Assembly: GCA_964017185.1 (NCBI GenBank)
Contig: OZ024882.1
Location: 38,426,488 to 38,490,487, forward strand
DNA: 64,000 bases
Direction: 5' to 3'
From: Rugalucina vietnamica
Lineage: Eukaryota; Mollusca; Bivalvia; Lucinida; Lucinidae
Positions 45,707 through 58,437 of this stretch are shown here, in pieces (position 1 is the first letter of the stretch; every line of letters begins with the position of its first letter). The notes beneath the pieces are model-generated. The model did not search any database. It had not been told where the DNA came from and was given only the letters and a program-made list of their open reading frames with translations. The position numbers and the translations under genes are program-made.

Positions 45707-47640
45707 CTATTTTTTGAGAAACCTCTTTGTGCTTGTGATGTACTCACTAAGCAACATTAAGAGTGATTCTCTGTGCTCTTTGAATATTTCTTCCTTCAAG
45801 CTGAGGAAGATTTCTGCACTAATAACTTGTGCTCCAGTAAGATAGAACATCTGGGTTAGTAATTTCTGTCTTTCCTCTTCATATTCTTCACAGTCACAAA
45901 TAAAATGGACTACGGTCTCGATCTCACCGCATGTGCAGTTCGGAGATTCTTCGAGACCTATCTTGTGTCTATAGTCATTTAGAGTATATCCTAATCTAAG
46001 CTGTGAAATAACCTTTTTTTCTTCTATGAAAGGCATAAACATATATGTTGGGCTTTTCAAAGAGACCTTTGGCTTGTATTCATACAAATGCCTGCCCGTA
46101 TCAGATGCATCCCAAGACCTCTGCCATTTCATGCAACATGATACTCTCGCAAATTTCTTAAAATCAGCTCCAGTAAGAATCTGACTTTCTTCTGGGAAAG
46201 ATTTTGCTTCCTCTGCAGCCTCTTTTGCTAAATCATCTGCAATACAATTTCCTCTGATATCGGCATGGCCCGGCGTCCACTGGATACTGATTTCAAGTCC
46301 TGATCTCTCCAAATCTGAAATAAGGAGTTTAATATCTTCTACAGCCTTTTTATGGGATGTAGCAGCCCATCCTAAGGTCAAAATTCCCACGGCTGATTGA
46401 CTATCTGAAAATATTGTAATACCATGTATTTGTCTTTTCTTGTGTTCACTCTGAGCAAATTCTAAGGCCATAAGAATGGCTATTAATTCACCAAGCAATA
46501 TTGAGCCTCTGTTAGTAACAGGTCTCTTCAACATGACAGGCTCTGTCTCATTTGGTACAAATATACAAGCTCCTGACCCACAGGGCCCAGGGTTTCCTAA
46601 ACATGACCCATCTGTAAACACTATCAAATTATTGTAGTTAGACATCTCCACCAGAGATTGAATTATTACCTTAGATTCTTCTTGTTGTGTCACATTTCTG
46701 GATTTTGAGGAGCCGAGTCTGTTCCAGTACTCGGGCTTGGACTTACTGGGGCATAAGCCCTCTAAGAATGAGAATTCTGGTTCAACATTAATAATGCTTA
46801 TACCTGTATTTGTCTCCATATCCTGTAGTTGTGAGTCAATTACTCCAAAAGGGGACACATGTCTCTCCTTACCCCTGAAATCATCTCTCCAGTCATTCCA
46901 CATCTGTTTTATTGTCTGACTATTGTCTTTTGACATTATCTTACCTCCCTCTCTGATAGACAACTCTTCTCTTCGCAGCTCTAACGGAAGGACTGATGCC
47001 TCCACCTCTAAAGAATTCAGGGCTGCTGTACTAGAGACTCCTAAACACAGTGACAATCCCTTCCTTTGAACCTTATTAAGGGTGTCTACTGAAGTACTAT
47101 TCTGCCAGACTGGAGCCGCAAATTCAATTTGGGGAATTACTAATGCTTTGTATAATTGAAGCATTGATCTAGTACTCATTTTTTCTGTGACGCTTACTCG
47201 TCTTAAGACCGACAAGGTTTTTTCTGCCTTTAATTTCAAGTTATCAAGATGCTTGGAAAAAGTCAGACCCTCATCTAACTGTACACCAAGCAATCTAGGA
47301 GACGGATTATAAGGAATTTTTTTCCCATTAATCCTAATTTCTAATTGATTGTTTTCTAACAATTCTTTGTCCTTGGAGAAAACACATACCTCTGTCTTTT
47401 CTATGCTCAGCTTCATGCGCCAAAGTGACGTCCACTTGAATATCTTTTCAACATCATCTTCCATCAACTTCCCAATCTCCAAGATATTCTTACCTTTCCT
47501 CCAAATTGTTCCATCATCTGCATACTTAACCCGTTCACTGCCAATGTCCTTGTAAATATCTGCTACAAAAAGGCTAAACAATAAAGGGGCAATCACTGAC
47601 CCTTGTGGCATTTCGATAGAAATAAATGGAAATAAAGAAC
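45707..47640 (-). mobile_element. LINE ORF2, I-group type: reverse transcriptase, RNase H, zinc knuckle
   Basis: A continuous frame of over 630 codons. In order: MPQGSVIAPLLFSLF and YADDGTIW (palm motifs of non-LTR reverse transcriptase, the latter holding the catalytic aspartates); LLGVQLD (thumb region); then RNase H with FTDGSCLGNPGPCGSG, GELIAILMAL, FSDSQSAV and TPGHADIRGNCIADDLAKEA, which supplies the D-E-D-D residues; finally C-T-C-G, then H-x3-C-x-C (ETVVHFICDC). RNase H behind reverse transcriptase places it in the I group (I, Ingi or Nimb type). The endonuclease and the first palm motifs are missing, so it is 5'-truncated near 47610-47700. The frame upstream of MPQGS looks unrelated. 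The lack of stops suggests a recent insertion. Confidence 0.9.
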
Positions 47641-47810
47641 GATAATCCAAGTTTCGGCCTCGCATGTTTCGCAACGAAAAAAGAACTATTACAATCCTAT
47701 ACAATTCATACTCTCTACCTCAAAAACATTATGTTTCAATTAAATAAAACGAAAAAGAATAGTTGGCAACATTTTTGACATTAAATTGGCACTTAATCGA
47801 TTTTGTTTCA

Positions 47811-47942
47811 GCTACAGATAAAGAAAATCCTCCCGAATCACAAACCGGAATTGATGCGAAAACTAAAAATGGCCGAACGCCAGGTGGCGATGTAATCGTA
47901 ATAGGATTTCCCGGTATCCCCATTGCGTCATCACGCTCTTGA
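47811..47942 (+). CDS. candidate terminal exon of unknown gene
   Basis: A polypyrimidine-rich stretch ends TTTTGTTTCAG at 47811, followed by 43 open codons (ATDKENPPESQTGIDAKTKN and on to VIVIGFPGIPIASSRS) and a stop at 47940-47942. Composition is protein-like against an AT-rich background. I do not recognise the sequence and see no upstream exon. It may belong to a transposon. Confidence 0.3.
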   Translation, partial: ATDKENPPESQTGIDAKTKNGRTPGGDVIVIGFPGIPIASSRS

Positions 47943-48288
47943 GCGTAGGATTGATGCGCGTTGGATTTAGCCGCATTTGCCTTTAAGTTTGGTATAGCTT
48001 TCCACAGTCAGTTGTTATTTAGCAAATAAAACTGCAAAATTGATAGGTATTGTGTCATAGGGTCAGTAAATTCTAAAATCTACATCTATTTTAGTGTTTA
48101 TTTATCGTCCTTTATTGGCCTTTACGTCCCCTGTATGTCCTATATTATGGCGCAGAATTCCAGATATTTTACAGGAAATTGTATATGGCACTACAGGAAA
48201 TTAGTAGGTATTACATACTTAGGTAGCGTAGTTAGTCTTGGCCAGTATAGGTAGATAGGTAGTTTTAGTGGTATTGTTATGTAATACT
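47943..48288. other. no gene recognised
   Basis: Flanking sequence left of the 3.7 kb TIR element, with nothing recognisable. Confidence 0.35.
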
Positions 48289-48293
48289 TGATA

Positions 48294-51200
48294 CACGCCC
48301 GGTAAAGTGCAAATTGACCACCGCCGGTGGTCAACGTAAAAAAAGTTGATATACATCCGGTGGTCGTTTTGAGCGTTTCCTGTTATTAGTTTTCGCGAGT
48401 TTGGTGGATGTGGAAGGTAAGATATTTTTTGATCAAAAACGTATTATAAAAATCAAAGAATGTTAGGCTATCAGTTTTTTGCCGTTGAGTGTCTAGCCGA
48501 AGTGGTAGTTGAAAAAAATAAACCGTTTTACTGCAATCCTTTCCGGCCCGTTTGATCGGTAGTGAAAACGAAAGTAGAATCTGGTCAAACACAGGTTAAA
48601 ATGCCATGATCGTGCCTTTGCAAGCTTTCTGTAACCAATGGTTGTTGCAGTTAGTTAAACTGACACTAAATTAGCTTTTCAGACATAATTTTAAAACATT
48701 TCAAGCTTTCCTTTCAACACTTAGATCGATTTTGTACCGGCGGTCAACTTGAAGTTGCGGTGGTCGTATTGATCAATGGGGATTACAATGTAAATTTTCA
48801 TCGTGAGAGAAAGCCAGCAAAAATGCAACTTGATGTCGTTTTCTGTTAGGGGCACGGCAACATTAATGGAGATGCATTCTAGACACAACCAAATCCAAAT
48901 CAATGCCGTCGGTGTCCTCATAATTCAATTTCGTTTGTCCATTAACCATTCAGTCACATAGTTTAGCAATATCGGATATATTTATTACTAATTTTTGGTA
49001 ACCCAAACAATACAAATACTACCTCGTGCAAGATGCATTGAATTTATGTACATAATTCGCATTGACTCGAAGAAAAACCACTAGAAAACAGTGTGGTCAA
49101 TTTGCAAACTAGGTGGTCAATTTGATCTTAAAATGTGCAATTTTGAAATAATTTACTGACCAATTTTGAAAGTATTGAAGGACATGTCTGCTGTTTAATG
49201 TTGAGCAGGCTCAGGGCTCAGTCTTGCAGATTCGACAATTATAGGAGTAACACTAAGCAAAGCGTTCATTGTGTTGTTCGTATGAAATCTATCTCCTGTT
49301 TTGCAATATCAATTCTTTGAATATGTAAAGGTGAATAACCACGTGGTTTATATCAATTTCAGACGAAATATTTAGAAACATTGGTCATAATAAGATTGTC
49401 AATGCTAGATGAATTGGCGTGTATATTACACATGCATGTACCTCTTCATCACATTGTCACGAGCAGTTGAATTAATAGGTTCATAATGTTTCTGGATTTT
49501 GCCAGCAGTCGATTGGCTCGCTGGTTAAACCCAAACGCTAGTTCAAACGAGTCGAGATCACGTGATTGTCCTCTGCAAAGTGTAGAATGAACGCATGTAT
49601 TAATGCTGAAGAATAACTGGCCTCGTCAGTTCTAGGTGCGCCTACTGACCTTATGTCCTTTATACGTTTCCAGATGGATCGATTTAAAGGGAAACGAACC
49701 AAGTGTCGTTACCTGACGAACAAAAAACATATCTCTGGCGTGGACAGGAAATCCAAGACGTTGTCCAGAGTCCGTTCAAATCGCCATCTAAGAAAAAGCC
49801 TAAATACAGTCCATCACCCTATAGAGCTATTGGTTCATCACCCCAAAAGACAATTTGTTCTAAAATCTATACACTGAAAGGAAAGTTCGGATTTCCTAAG
49901 AAGAAAAACATAAAAACCGGGACTAAATCAAAAGTATTAAGGCCTGTCGATAAGACAACTGTAATGAGCTCGAAAAGCAAGAGTTATCGTTATTTGATTC
50001 TTGTAAAATTTGTATTGTTTAATATAGATTACACATATTGTGATGAAACTCATATGGTTGAAGAAATGTGCATATCCCATCAATAGAAGAAGAAGAATGG
50101 AAAATGAAAATGCATCGAAGTTGCTTGTTTTGTTCATTTTTATTTAAAAATTATTAATAATTGAACAGATGTTTTAAATTCTCTAACTAGAATGCCTCAT
50201 CTGACACATATCCAGCCGGTATTGAAAGGGAAATAATAACTTTTTACATTCAAGTTGAAGCTTTTAAAAATGCTTCTATAGCATACTAATTGTCGGGACA
50301 ATATGATCGTGGTGTACGACAAGTGGTGGTTTGGTCCTTATATCGCATCTAATATTTATTAGAATTTAATAATTTTGGTATCATCACATTGGCAATTTTC
50401 GAATCTAAACATCCATACATAACCAGCTTTAAAAATATTTTTGAAAACAAATTTTATGAGGTTGCCGGGATATGCACCTTTGTGAGGGGTGGGTGTGGGA
50501 AAATGCTTATAGCAGCTTAAAAAGCGTGGAAACACCTATCAATTTATGCATTATCTTATTTGATAATCTGTTCAAAATATGTTCAAAACTTTAATAAAAA
50601 CATTTTGCCCTAAAATGCATATACATGTATTCATTTTTACCTTTTCAATTTTGTTATTTGCCACTTAGCTTGTGAATACATTTACAGTTTAAAACACATT
50701 CCGTTTACATATTTTAGATCTATTCCGTGAAGAATAAAATTGAAAATATTTCAAAAAGTATATTTTTCTCAATCTTGAAAATCCGTAACTTTTTAAAAAG
50801 CATGGATACCCCCACAAATATTTAATACTAACACCCCACAGAAATCAAAACGAAGTTAAGTAAGTAAGTAATTTAACAAAAGCTAATACAGAATCTATTG
50901 GCACCAGCAATTCTCAAGCTGTTGTTCCCGAAGAACTTCTGATATAATTGATATAAACCACGTGATTATTCACCTTTACATGTTCAAAGAATTGATATTG
51001 CAAAACAGGAGATATATTTCATACAAACAACACAATGAACGCTTTGCTTAGTGTTACTCCTATAATTGTCGAATCTGCCAGACTGAGCCTGCTCAACATT
51101 AAACAGCAGGGATGTCCTTAAATACTTTTCAAATTGGACAGTAAATCATTTCAAAATTGCTCATTTTTAAGGTCAAATTGAGCACCTAGTTTGCAAATTG

Positions 51201-51997
51201 ACCACACTGTTATTCTAGTGGTTTTTCTTCGAGTCAATGCGAATTATGTACATAAATTCAATGCATCTTGCATGAGGTTGTATTTGTATTGTTGGGGTTA
51301 CCAAAAATTAGTAATAAATACATCCGATGTTGCTAAACTATGTGATGGACAAACGAAATTGAATTATGAGGACACCGACGGCATTGATTTGGATTTGGTT
51401 GTGTCTAGAATGGACCTCCATTAATGTTGCCGTGCCCCCTAACAGAAAACGACATCAAGTTGCATTTTTTCTGGCTTTCTCTCACGATGAAAATTTACAT
51501 TGTAATCCCCATTGATCAATACGACCACCGCAACTTCAAGTTGACCGCCGGTACAAAATCGATCTAAGTGTTGAAAGGAAAGCTTGAAATACTTTAAAAT
51601 TATGTCTGAAAAGCTAATTTAGTGTTCATTTAACTAACTGCAACGACCATTAGTTACAGAAAGCTTGCAAATGCACGATCATGGCATTTTAACCTGTGTT
51701 TGACCAGATTCTACTTTCGTTTTCACTACCGATCAAACGGGCCGGAAAGGATTGCAGTAAAACGGTTTATTTTTTTTTTCAACTACCACCTCGGCTAGAC
51801 ATTCAATGGCAAAAAACTGATAGCCTGACATTCTTTGATTTTTATAATACGTTTTTGATCAAAAAATATCTTACCTTCCATATCCACCAAACTCGCGAAA
51901 ACTAATAACAGGAAACGCTCAAAACGACCACCGGATGTATATCAACTTTTTTCACGTTGACCACCGGCGGTGGTCAATTTGCACTTTACCGGGCGTG
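48294..51997. mobile_element. 3.7 kb element with ~1.06 kb terminal inverted repeats
   Basis: Ends CACGCCCGGTAAAGTGCAAA (48294) and its complement (to 51997) are flanked by TGATA on both sides (48289-48293, 51998-52002). The inverted repeats run to about 49360 on the left and 50944 on the right, with few mismatches by eye. Sub-terminal phrases such as 'ggtggtcaa' and 'gaccaccg' recur within each arm. The ~1.6 kb centre holds one candidate exon. No transposase was recognised. The long arms with a small centre recall fold-back or very-long-TIR elements. The high similarity of arms suggests recent insertion or gene conversion between them. Confidence 0.9.
49674..50086 (+). CDS. candidate exon inside the 3.7 kb TIR element
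   Basis: A TTTATACGTTTCCAG acceptor-like sequence ends at 49673. The best-looking frame runs from about 49688 to 50086 and includes SLPDEQKTYLWRGQEIQDVV, then SPFKSPSKKKPKYSPSPYRA, and IYTLKGKFGFPKKK; it is basic and Ser/Pro-rich, as in a DNA-binding tail. The ATG right after the acceptor (MDRFKGKR) is in a different frame, so a small shift near 49695 is possible. The last ~40 codons look like intron read-through. I do not recognise the family. By position it should be the element's own gene or a captured exon. Confidence 0.4.
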
Positions 51998-52030
51998 TGA
52001 TACTAACAAGCGTTCACGCATGTAACGGTT

Positions 52031-52449
52031 CTTTGCATTTGCCATTTACGATACTTTTGAACAAGTTCGTTTTTCTGTGTTATATATTTGGAAAATTCAT
52101 AATTATATTATTTCATATAATTACAGGTATGTTGTTTTAAGCCATCTTTTACAACTGATAAGCTGCAGCATCTTTAGTGTCATTTCATCATTAAGAAGTG
52201 TAATATTTGATTATGATAACAAGATTTGATGTTATGTTGTAAATAAGCCGTGTCATGGTAAATTGCCAATGTCTGTACAATTTAAGGTTAGCTGTAAGGT
52301 AGACTAAATCCATTCCAGATATGTCACTTTATGACATTTTATGTACTTTGTGCTTTGCATTTGCCATTTACGATACTTTTGAACAAGTTCGTTTTTCTGT
52401 GTTATATATTTGGAAAATTCATAATTATATTATTTCATATAATTACAGG
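52031..52449. repeat. 97 bp direct duplication, 322 bp apart
   Basis: The segment from 'ctttgcatttgccatttacg' to 'tttcatataattacagg' occurs at 52031-52127 and 52353-52449 almost without change. The first copy begins just outside the right end of the 3.7 kb TIR element. Each copy ends in TTACAG, a possible splice acceptor; after the second copy a short open frame (GVRLSLYESTGRVEQ) follows. Confidence 0.85.
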
Positions 52450-53980
52450 CGTACGTTTGTCTTTATACGAATCCACGGGAAGAGTAGAACAAATATCACC
52501 ATCTACCAAACCAGCCCGTTGACAATGGTGGCCAGTGTGACTAAAGACGACGCTCGTTGGTGTCCAAGAATGCCAGACGAATTCCAGTAAACGCCGGGAG
52601 ACGCCTTCGTTCATGACACAGCCATGTTGTATAGCTGTGAGCTTCGTACGCATGCATTCCTGTTGGTGTGACGTCAGTGACTAGTGACCTGGGACGATGC
52701 GCGCGCCAATCAAAATGGAGATCTCCATCGATAGTAAACAATAGTAATTCCATTGAACACGTGGATAATAATGGGCCCAATTTGACAGTTTGTGTTTTCG
52801 CGATTCATGATTCCAAAGGATGACAGCCTAAACAGAAACAGACTTCCATCGTGTGTGGAGTGATGTGTTCCTGGACATACTTCGTGACCATGGATTGTGT
52901 TTACTTCGTTGGAACTCTTTTGTGTTGACATTTTCATGTACATTATTAATGTGCATGTCTTGTGTTGTGTGTATGAACTGGAATGGCTATTGATGTACAG
53001 TTTGGTGAGTGTAATTAAGTTGTCTACCTTGCAGCATATTTTTCGCTTTAGTAGATTTTTCATTTTATAAACACTGTTATTTTCCGTCCAATTAGAAACT
53101 GTGACTGATCAGCATGCTCCGTCGTTTGCCACAATACGAATATAGTAGTATAGACTTGATCCATCATGAACCTGTACTGTAGACCTGATCAGTGTGCTCT
53201 GTCACCCGTCACTATATAATGAAGCTAGTATAGTCTTGCTCCGTTCGTCGATCGGGCTCATGAACATTGGACAGTATTTTATCTGCAAACAAAATGTAGA
53301 ACTGGATCATAATGTTCAGTCTGAGTTGAAGAAGCTATAGACCTAGTCAGTATGTTGATAAATTGTAGCTAACCATTACACTATCAGTGTAGAAACAGAT
53401 CATTGAGCGTTGTAAGCGGAATTAAGCTGTACACGGTCTATTTGATAAATTGTTACATACAAAATGTAAATGTTTTGATTGTCAGTGGTGTATTCTGTGA
53501 ATGGGTAGATTTTTCATAAGCTCATTCTTTTCATGAAATTTTTGATAAAAGTCAAAAGATCATGCTTTACTAACCTCTGCGCTGCGTAGAGTAGATGTAT
53601 TTCTGAGGTAGCAGGAGTGTAGTGTAGAACTGTAGGAAGACATAGTAACGTTATTCACAAAACGACCTTTGTATTCTCCGGGGTGGTTCTTCTCTCTTGC
53701 GCCTCCCATAGCCAATAGCCCAATCACCTCGAATTCCCACCAGCTCTATTCATGGTCTACACATTCATATTTTCCATCCGATTTTTTTCCGCCGCTTCAA
53801 ATATAGTCTTTGCGTAAACCCAGATAAGTTTTTCAGTGTTTCCGTGGTGAAAATCGTATTCTTTCGGTCGAAAATTTTATTTTTCTAATGAAAAATGCCG
53901 ATTTACCACGTTGATCATCTGCTCCGAAAGCATGAAAATGTTGAATTTACTGTTTTGCGCTCGATTTTCTCGGGTTTATA
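52450..53980. other. no gene recognised; weak tandem repeats
   Basis: GC-richer around 52450-52720, with no identifiable protein. Between 53100 and 53370 a degenerate ~85 bp unit ('gatcagcatgctccgtc', 'gatcagtgtgctctgtc') recurs two or three times. Confidence 0.35.
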
Positions 53981-54055
53981 GTGCGTAACGGACCCTGCGT
54001 GCGGACATTCAAATTTTGCCAATATTTATTCAATATACGACTCATTGTAGTATTT

Positions 54056-54146
54056 GTCCCGGTGGCCGAGTGGTTAAGGCGCCGGATTTCTGTTCAGGTG
54101 AAAACCAAGAAGATCTGGTTGATACCCTTTTCGAATCCCGACGAAC
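54056..54146 (+). mobile_element. tRNA-like remnant (Ser/Leu type)
   Basis: GGTGGCCGAGTGGTTAAGGC at 54061 is a clear A-box and D-arm of a type II tRNA. An anticodon-arm-like hairpin follows, and TTCGAATCCCGAC near 54131 is B-box-like. The acceptor stem cannot be closed and the anticodon stem has a mismatch. It is best regarded as a tRNA pseudogene or SINE head. Confidence 0.45.
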
Positions 54147-54149
54147 TCA

Positions 54150-54937
54150 ATTTTTTTTTTTTTTTCAAACATTTATTTCTTTTTTGCTTGACACTTCTTA
54201 CTTTTTTATTTTTGGTGTCTGCATTTAAGGACCATGATACAAGCAGGTACATTTTGTGTTGGTTAATGCTACTGTACAGCCTTGGACTATTGTGAGAAAA
54301 TTGTTTTGAAAGGGTCGTAAGTTTCAAGGGTTGTAAAATAAATAAGTTATATGCACATTAGCACGTTGCATGTTGACTTATTATTTGTGAATACGAAGGC
54401 TGCTTTGTTACGATCATACTTGCGATAACGAGGAATTTGCCGTTTATTTTGTTCGTCCCGTTTCGTATAGTTTTCCGATTTTTGCGTCGAAAGTTTGCGC
54501 TTTGTTACCGTATGTTTGTGCGAATGTGCAAAAGCGCATAGCTACACCCCATAGTGGTACTAATTACAGTAATTGGTAAATAATGTAGCTATTTTCCGAC
54601 ATTTGCGTACTTTATTTTTCGGAACATACCGCTGTTTTGCGCCGAAAAACACTTTTGTTTTGGGTACGCTTTAAGTTGTTCGTAACAACTTACCGTTTTA
54701 AACGACTGCGAACGAAAACGTACGTTTATCGTACAGTGAAAAAATCACTAATTGCGAAGTACAGCGTAAAATATTTTGCGCGAGTTTTGCAAGTGCTACG
54801 GAGGAAAAATATTTTTCGAGCTTAGTCATAAACCCATGTAACTACATACATAGGGTTACAGAAAACCAAACACATAGCTTGAATCGATCGCATTATAAAT
54901 TGAAACATACATACATAGACACTTACGGAATAACAAA
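54150..54937. other. leader region before the fossil retroelement gag
   Basis: There is no gene here. It could include a long terminal repeat and leader of the retroelement that follows, but I cannot define a repeat pair or a primer-binding site. Confidence 0.35.
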
Positions 54938-57570
54938 ATGGATAACGAAAATAGGACAGAAAGAGGAAAGCGGTATCTTGAAAGACAAAGGAAGGAATTA
55001 GATAAACAAAGAGAAGAAATTATGAAACAAATACGAGAAAGAAAGGAACAAAGCAGGATTTCAATACAAAGAGAAATGAGAACAACAAGTACACCAAAGA
55101 CAATGATAACAGAAAAACAAGTAGATACGGAAGGAGCAATGAACATACTTAGCCCTGTTATGTCAGACAGTAAGAAACAACAATCACTAACAAAAACAAG
55201 TTTGCATCCAAATGCAAAAGATGACGTAGAAGAACGTCACAGTCAAGACTTAGGAAGTCTTGAAAGTGCTAGTACAGCACATTCAGATGTCAGTAGGGCA
55301 TCATTTGGGATAGCCAGACTACTGGAGGACATAGACAAATACAAACAAGTAAATGAATGTCCTGATCCTAATGTTCTACAACAACAGAAATCACTTGAGC
55401 CAACAAGTGTTGCTTCACTGACACAAGAGACAGTTGCAATAAACACTGTCACACAGACAAGAACAATAACTTTGATGTCAGATAGACAGTCAAATGTCAG
55501 TAGAAGACAGAGACAAATAGACACACAGACGGACAGTAAAACACAAAGTGCTGTACCCCAGAGTCATACCACTGTTCATACTTCCAATGTATTGACATCT
55601 GCTATGGCAGTCTCAGATCAAAGGGTTGATGCTGAGCATGTCGTTACTGAAGATCAATTGCCGCAAATGCCAGTAGGGCATACAGGGCATATAGGTCGTG
55701 TATTGCTTCAGGACACAATACACATGCCAGGAGTGAATATAGAGCATCCTGGCCATGTAAGTCCGCTGGGTACAACACACATGTCAGTTCCGCATATACA
55801 ATATCCAGTCCATGTTACTCCGCAGGGTACAGCACAAGTAAAACCGTCAAGAGACAAAGCACTAATGCTAAGTATGTCAGGGACGGACAATGCCGTTGAT
55901 ATGCAATCCCCTACATACTCTGAACCTAGACAAATGTCACAAAAACAGACACATGACGAAAGCATTGAGATAATGCGATCGTCTGTTGGTAACGAGGAAA
56001 CTAACACAGATAAGAGACATACACAGGAACAAAACAATAAGACGGACACCCAGACAGTTAAAACCAAGTTGAAAGAACAAGAGGATTATACTACGTTCAT
56101 TAAGAAAGGAAAACAAATGTTGCAAGAAGTAACAGAAAGAATGGAACAGAAAAGCAATGATAGTGAAATTGAAACTGAAGAAGAGAGTGAAATGATGAAA
56201 AGAATACAAAAACTTCAGTTACAAGCCAGAATGTTAGATGAAGAGAATCGGAAAAAAGCGGAAGAAGCAAAGCAAATGGCCGATAGAATGAATAAGATAA
56301 AACTGGAAGAAGAGAAGCTTGAAAAAGAAAGGAAGACACTACAACGACTTTCATTATTAAAAGCTAAAGAAGAAATGATGGAAAGAGAAATACAACTGAA
56401 AATAAAGAAGCAAATGGCAGAAGACCAGTATCTTAAACAATTGAAAGAAAAAGAAAAATGCATGGAACTGTCTTTACTGCAGAAAAGACAAGCCATTCAT
56501 GATAGTATAAAGCAAGAGAGCTTCAGTAATGAAAGTCCGCACCGCCATTATGATCGACAGATTAGACCTGAAGATCATAGATTAGAACAGACAGATAGAA
56601 TTAAATCTGAGTTGATCAGTGAAGAAAGGCCTGTAAATCAGATAGAAAGACAGTCTGAAGATATATATGAACGATCAACTGAAGATTTAGAAAGAGAACT
56701 AGGTAGAATTGCTTATCTTAATGAACAGCTGTGGCGTGAACAGCAAGAGATAGATAGAAAAGAAAATGAAAAATTACAGCAAGTGATACTGCGACAGAGA
56801 GAATCCGCTAACAGAGAAATTGAGTTAGCTCAGAAGGATAGATATATTAGGCAACTAGAGGAAGCGTTGCATAATAAAACAGAAGCTATGAAAGAGCAAA
56901 GTGCTATAGATAAGAAAGAAATGGAGAAAAGGTTACCCCATATCAGCAGAACAGAAAGATAAGAGGTTGAAGGAAAGGTTCTGGAGAGGACTCCACAGTA
57001 TAGAACTGCAGAATGCAACTAGCGTACATTTTCACTCGAGTATGGGCTTTGAGTCGTTAAGAGGTAACGTTAGAACTGAAGAAAGCCAGATTGCTAAAAG
57101 GAGCCAGGAGTTAAAGGCAGAGAAAGTATCTGAAAAGAAAGTATGGACGCAAGAAAATAGCAATGTTCACGCGCAGCAACAAGCTATACAAGTTGACTCT
57201 AGTATAGCAAAGGAACTTAAAGAATTAGCTAGAAGAATGGAAGCACTAGATAAAAAGATCAATTCTAGAACAACTTGGTATCCAAAGCCGTATTTTGATA
57301 AAAATAAAGGAAAGGATAAAGGTCAAGGTCAGGAAAATGATCAGAATAAGAAAGATGAAAGTAAGAATAAAACAGAAAAGGCAAAAGAGGAGAACTCACA
57401 AAATAAACAGCCTTTAAACTAGTAGATGTCTCCGTCGGAGGGCAGACTGGAGACATCAGATCAACACCAAGCCCTGAAAATAATAACATATTAGAGCACA
57501 TGATAGGGGAAGAAAATGTTGGTCCAGTCGTCATAAATGGAGTCCAAACTTCAGCTGAGGTAAGCAAAGA
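54938..57570 (+). mobile_element. fossil LTR-retroelement, gag and start of protease
   Basis: A long coding stretch, predicted to be coiled-coil and rich in Glu, Lys, Arg and Gln, begins MDNENRTERGKRYLERQRKE. It ends in a Lys/Asn/Gln-rich basic tail and has the look of a gag protein without zinc knuckle. At 57413-57419 the heptamer T-TTA-AAC sits at the end of the gag frame. It is a slippery sequence of the kind used for -1 read-through into protease or pol. The frame reached that way begins LVDVSVGG and runs to GPVVINGVQTSAE, resembling the stretch before the aspartic-protease active site. Pol and long terminal repeats are not recognised, so only the 5' part survives. The copy is broken, with about one interruption in gag besides the lost 3' part. 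Family within the LTR class undetermined; probably fairly young, since most of gag is open. Confidence 0.6.
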
Positions 57571-58437
57571 GTGAATAAAATGATGTTTGTAACCTCATTT
57601 ACACAATGCTTTAGAGCTGTGGTAAAATATGCAAATAAGAAACTTGGTACTTCTAATACGAGCAAAGATAGCATGCATAAGTGCAGTAAACCACTCTTTG
57701 TGTTTGCAGTGGTGGGATGATAACAATTGTCATGCCAGAATTGCCTAACCCATGCTATTCCTAGGCCAAGTCTCGGGACAAGGAAGTAATGTGACACTGT
57801 GTGTCATAGATATGATACGCTGGTACAATTTATGAGAGCCATGATGACATAAGCAACTCAGTACTTTCAGACACAAGTAAAGCTTGTGCAGTACTCCCCA
57901 CTTGGTAGATGAGAATAATTTTTCATTAACAGGATTTGTTGTTAGTACAGCTCATGTTGCATAAATAGTATACTGACAATATGTTTAAGGTTTTAAATTA
58001 ATGAATGAGCAGCGACCTCAGTAAAGCTTCACCAGACATTAGTTTGAATCTGCAGTGACTATTCAATTTTATCTGTCTAAACACCAAACATACACAAGTT
58101 TATTTAATACATAAGTAAAATATAAATGTAAGTAGTCTCATCAAATGATAAAAAGCAGCAGCTGAGCTTAATCAATGAAGTAATGCATTTATGCTAATCA
58201 CGCAATAACATACATCTTATGATTTTGTACCATACTCGATTTTCGATTGTGTAAAATTCTCCAAGTTGCTATATGATACCTTAATGAATGTACGTATGTA
58301 CAAATGCCTAAGTCAAAGCTAGCATCTCAATGCCAGCACAACCAAGCCAATATCTCTACCAGTGCAAGACATCTTTACATCAGACATCAGAGTCTCCACA
58401 AAAACGTAAAGATCTTTCATGTCGAAAGGCTTTAAAT
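57571..58437. other. no gene recognised
   Basis: AT-rich sequence with no credible frame. Confidence 0.35.

Noticed and set aside
54056-54146. Functional tRNA-Ser or tRNA-Leu gene
   Set aside because: Good A box, but the acceptor stem cannot be formed and the T arm is degenerate.
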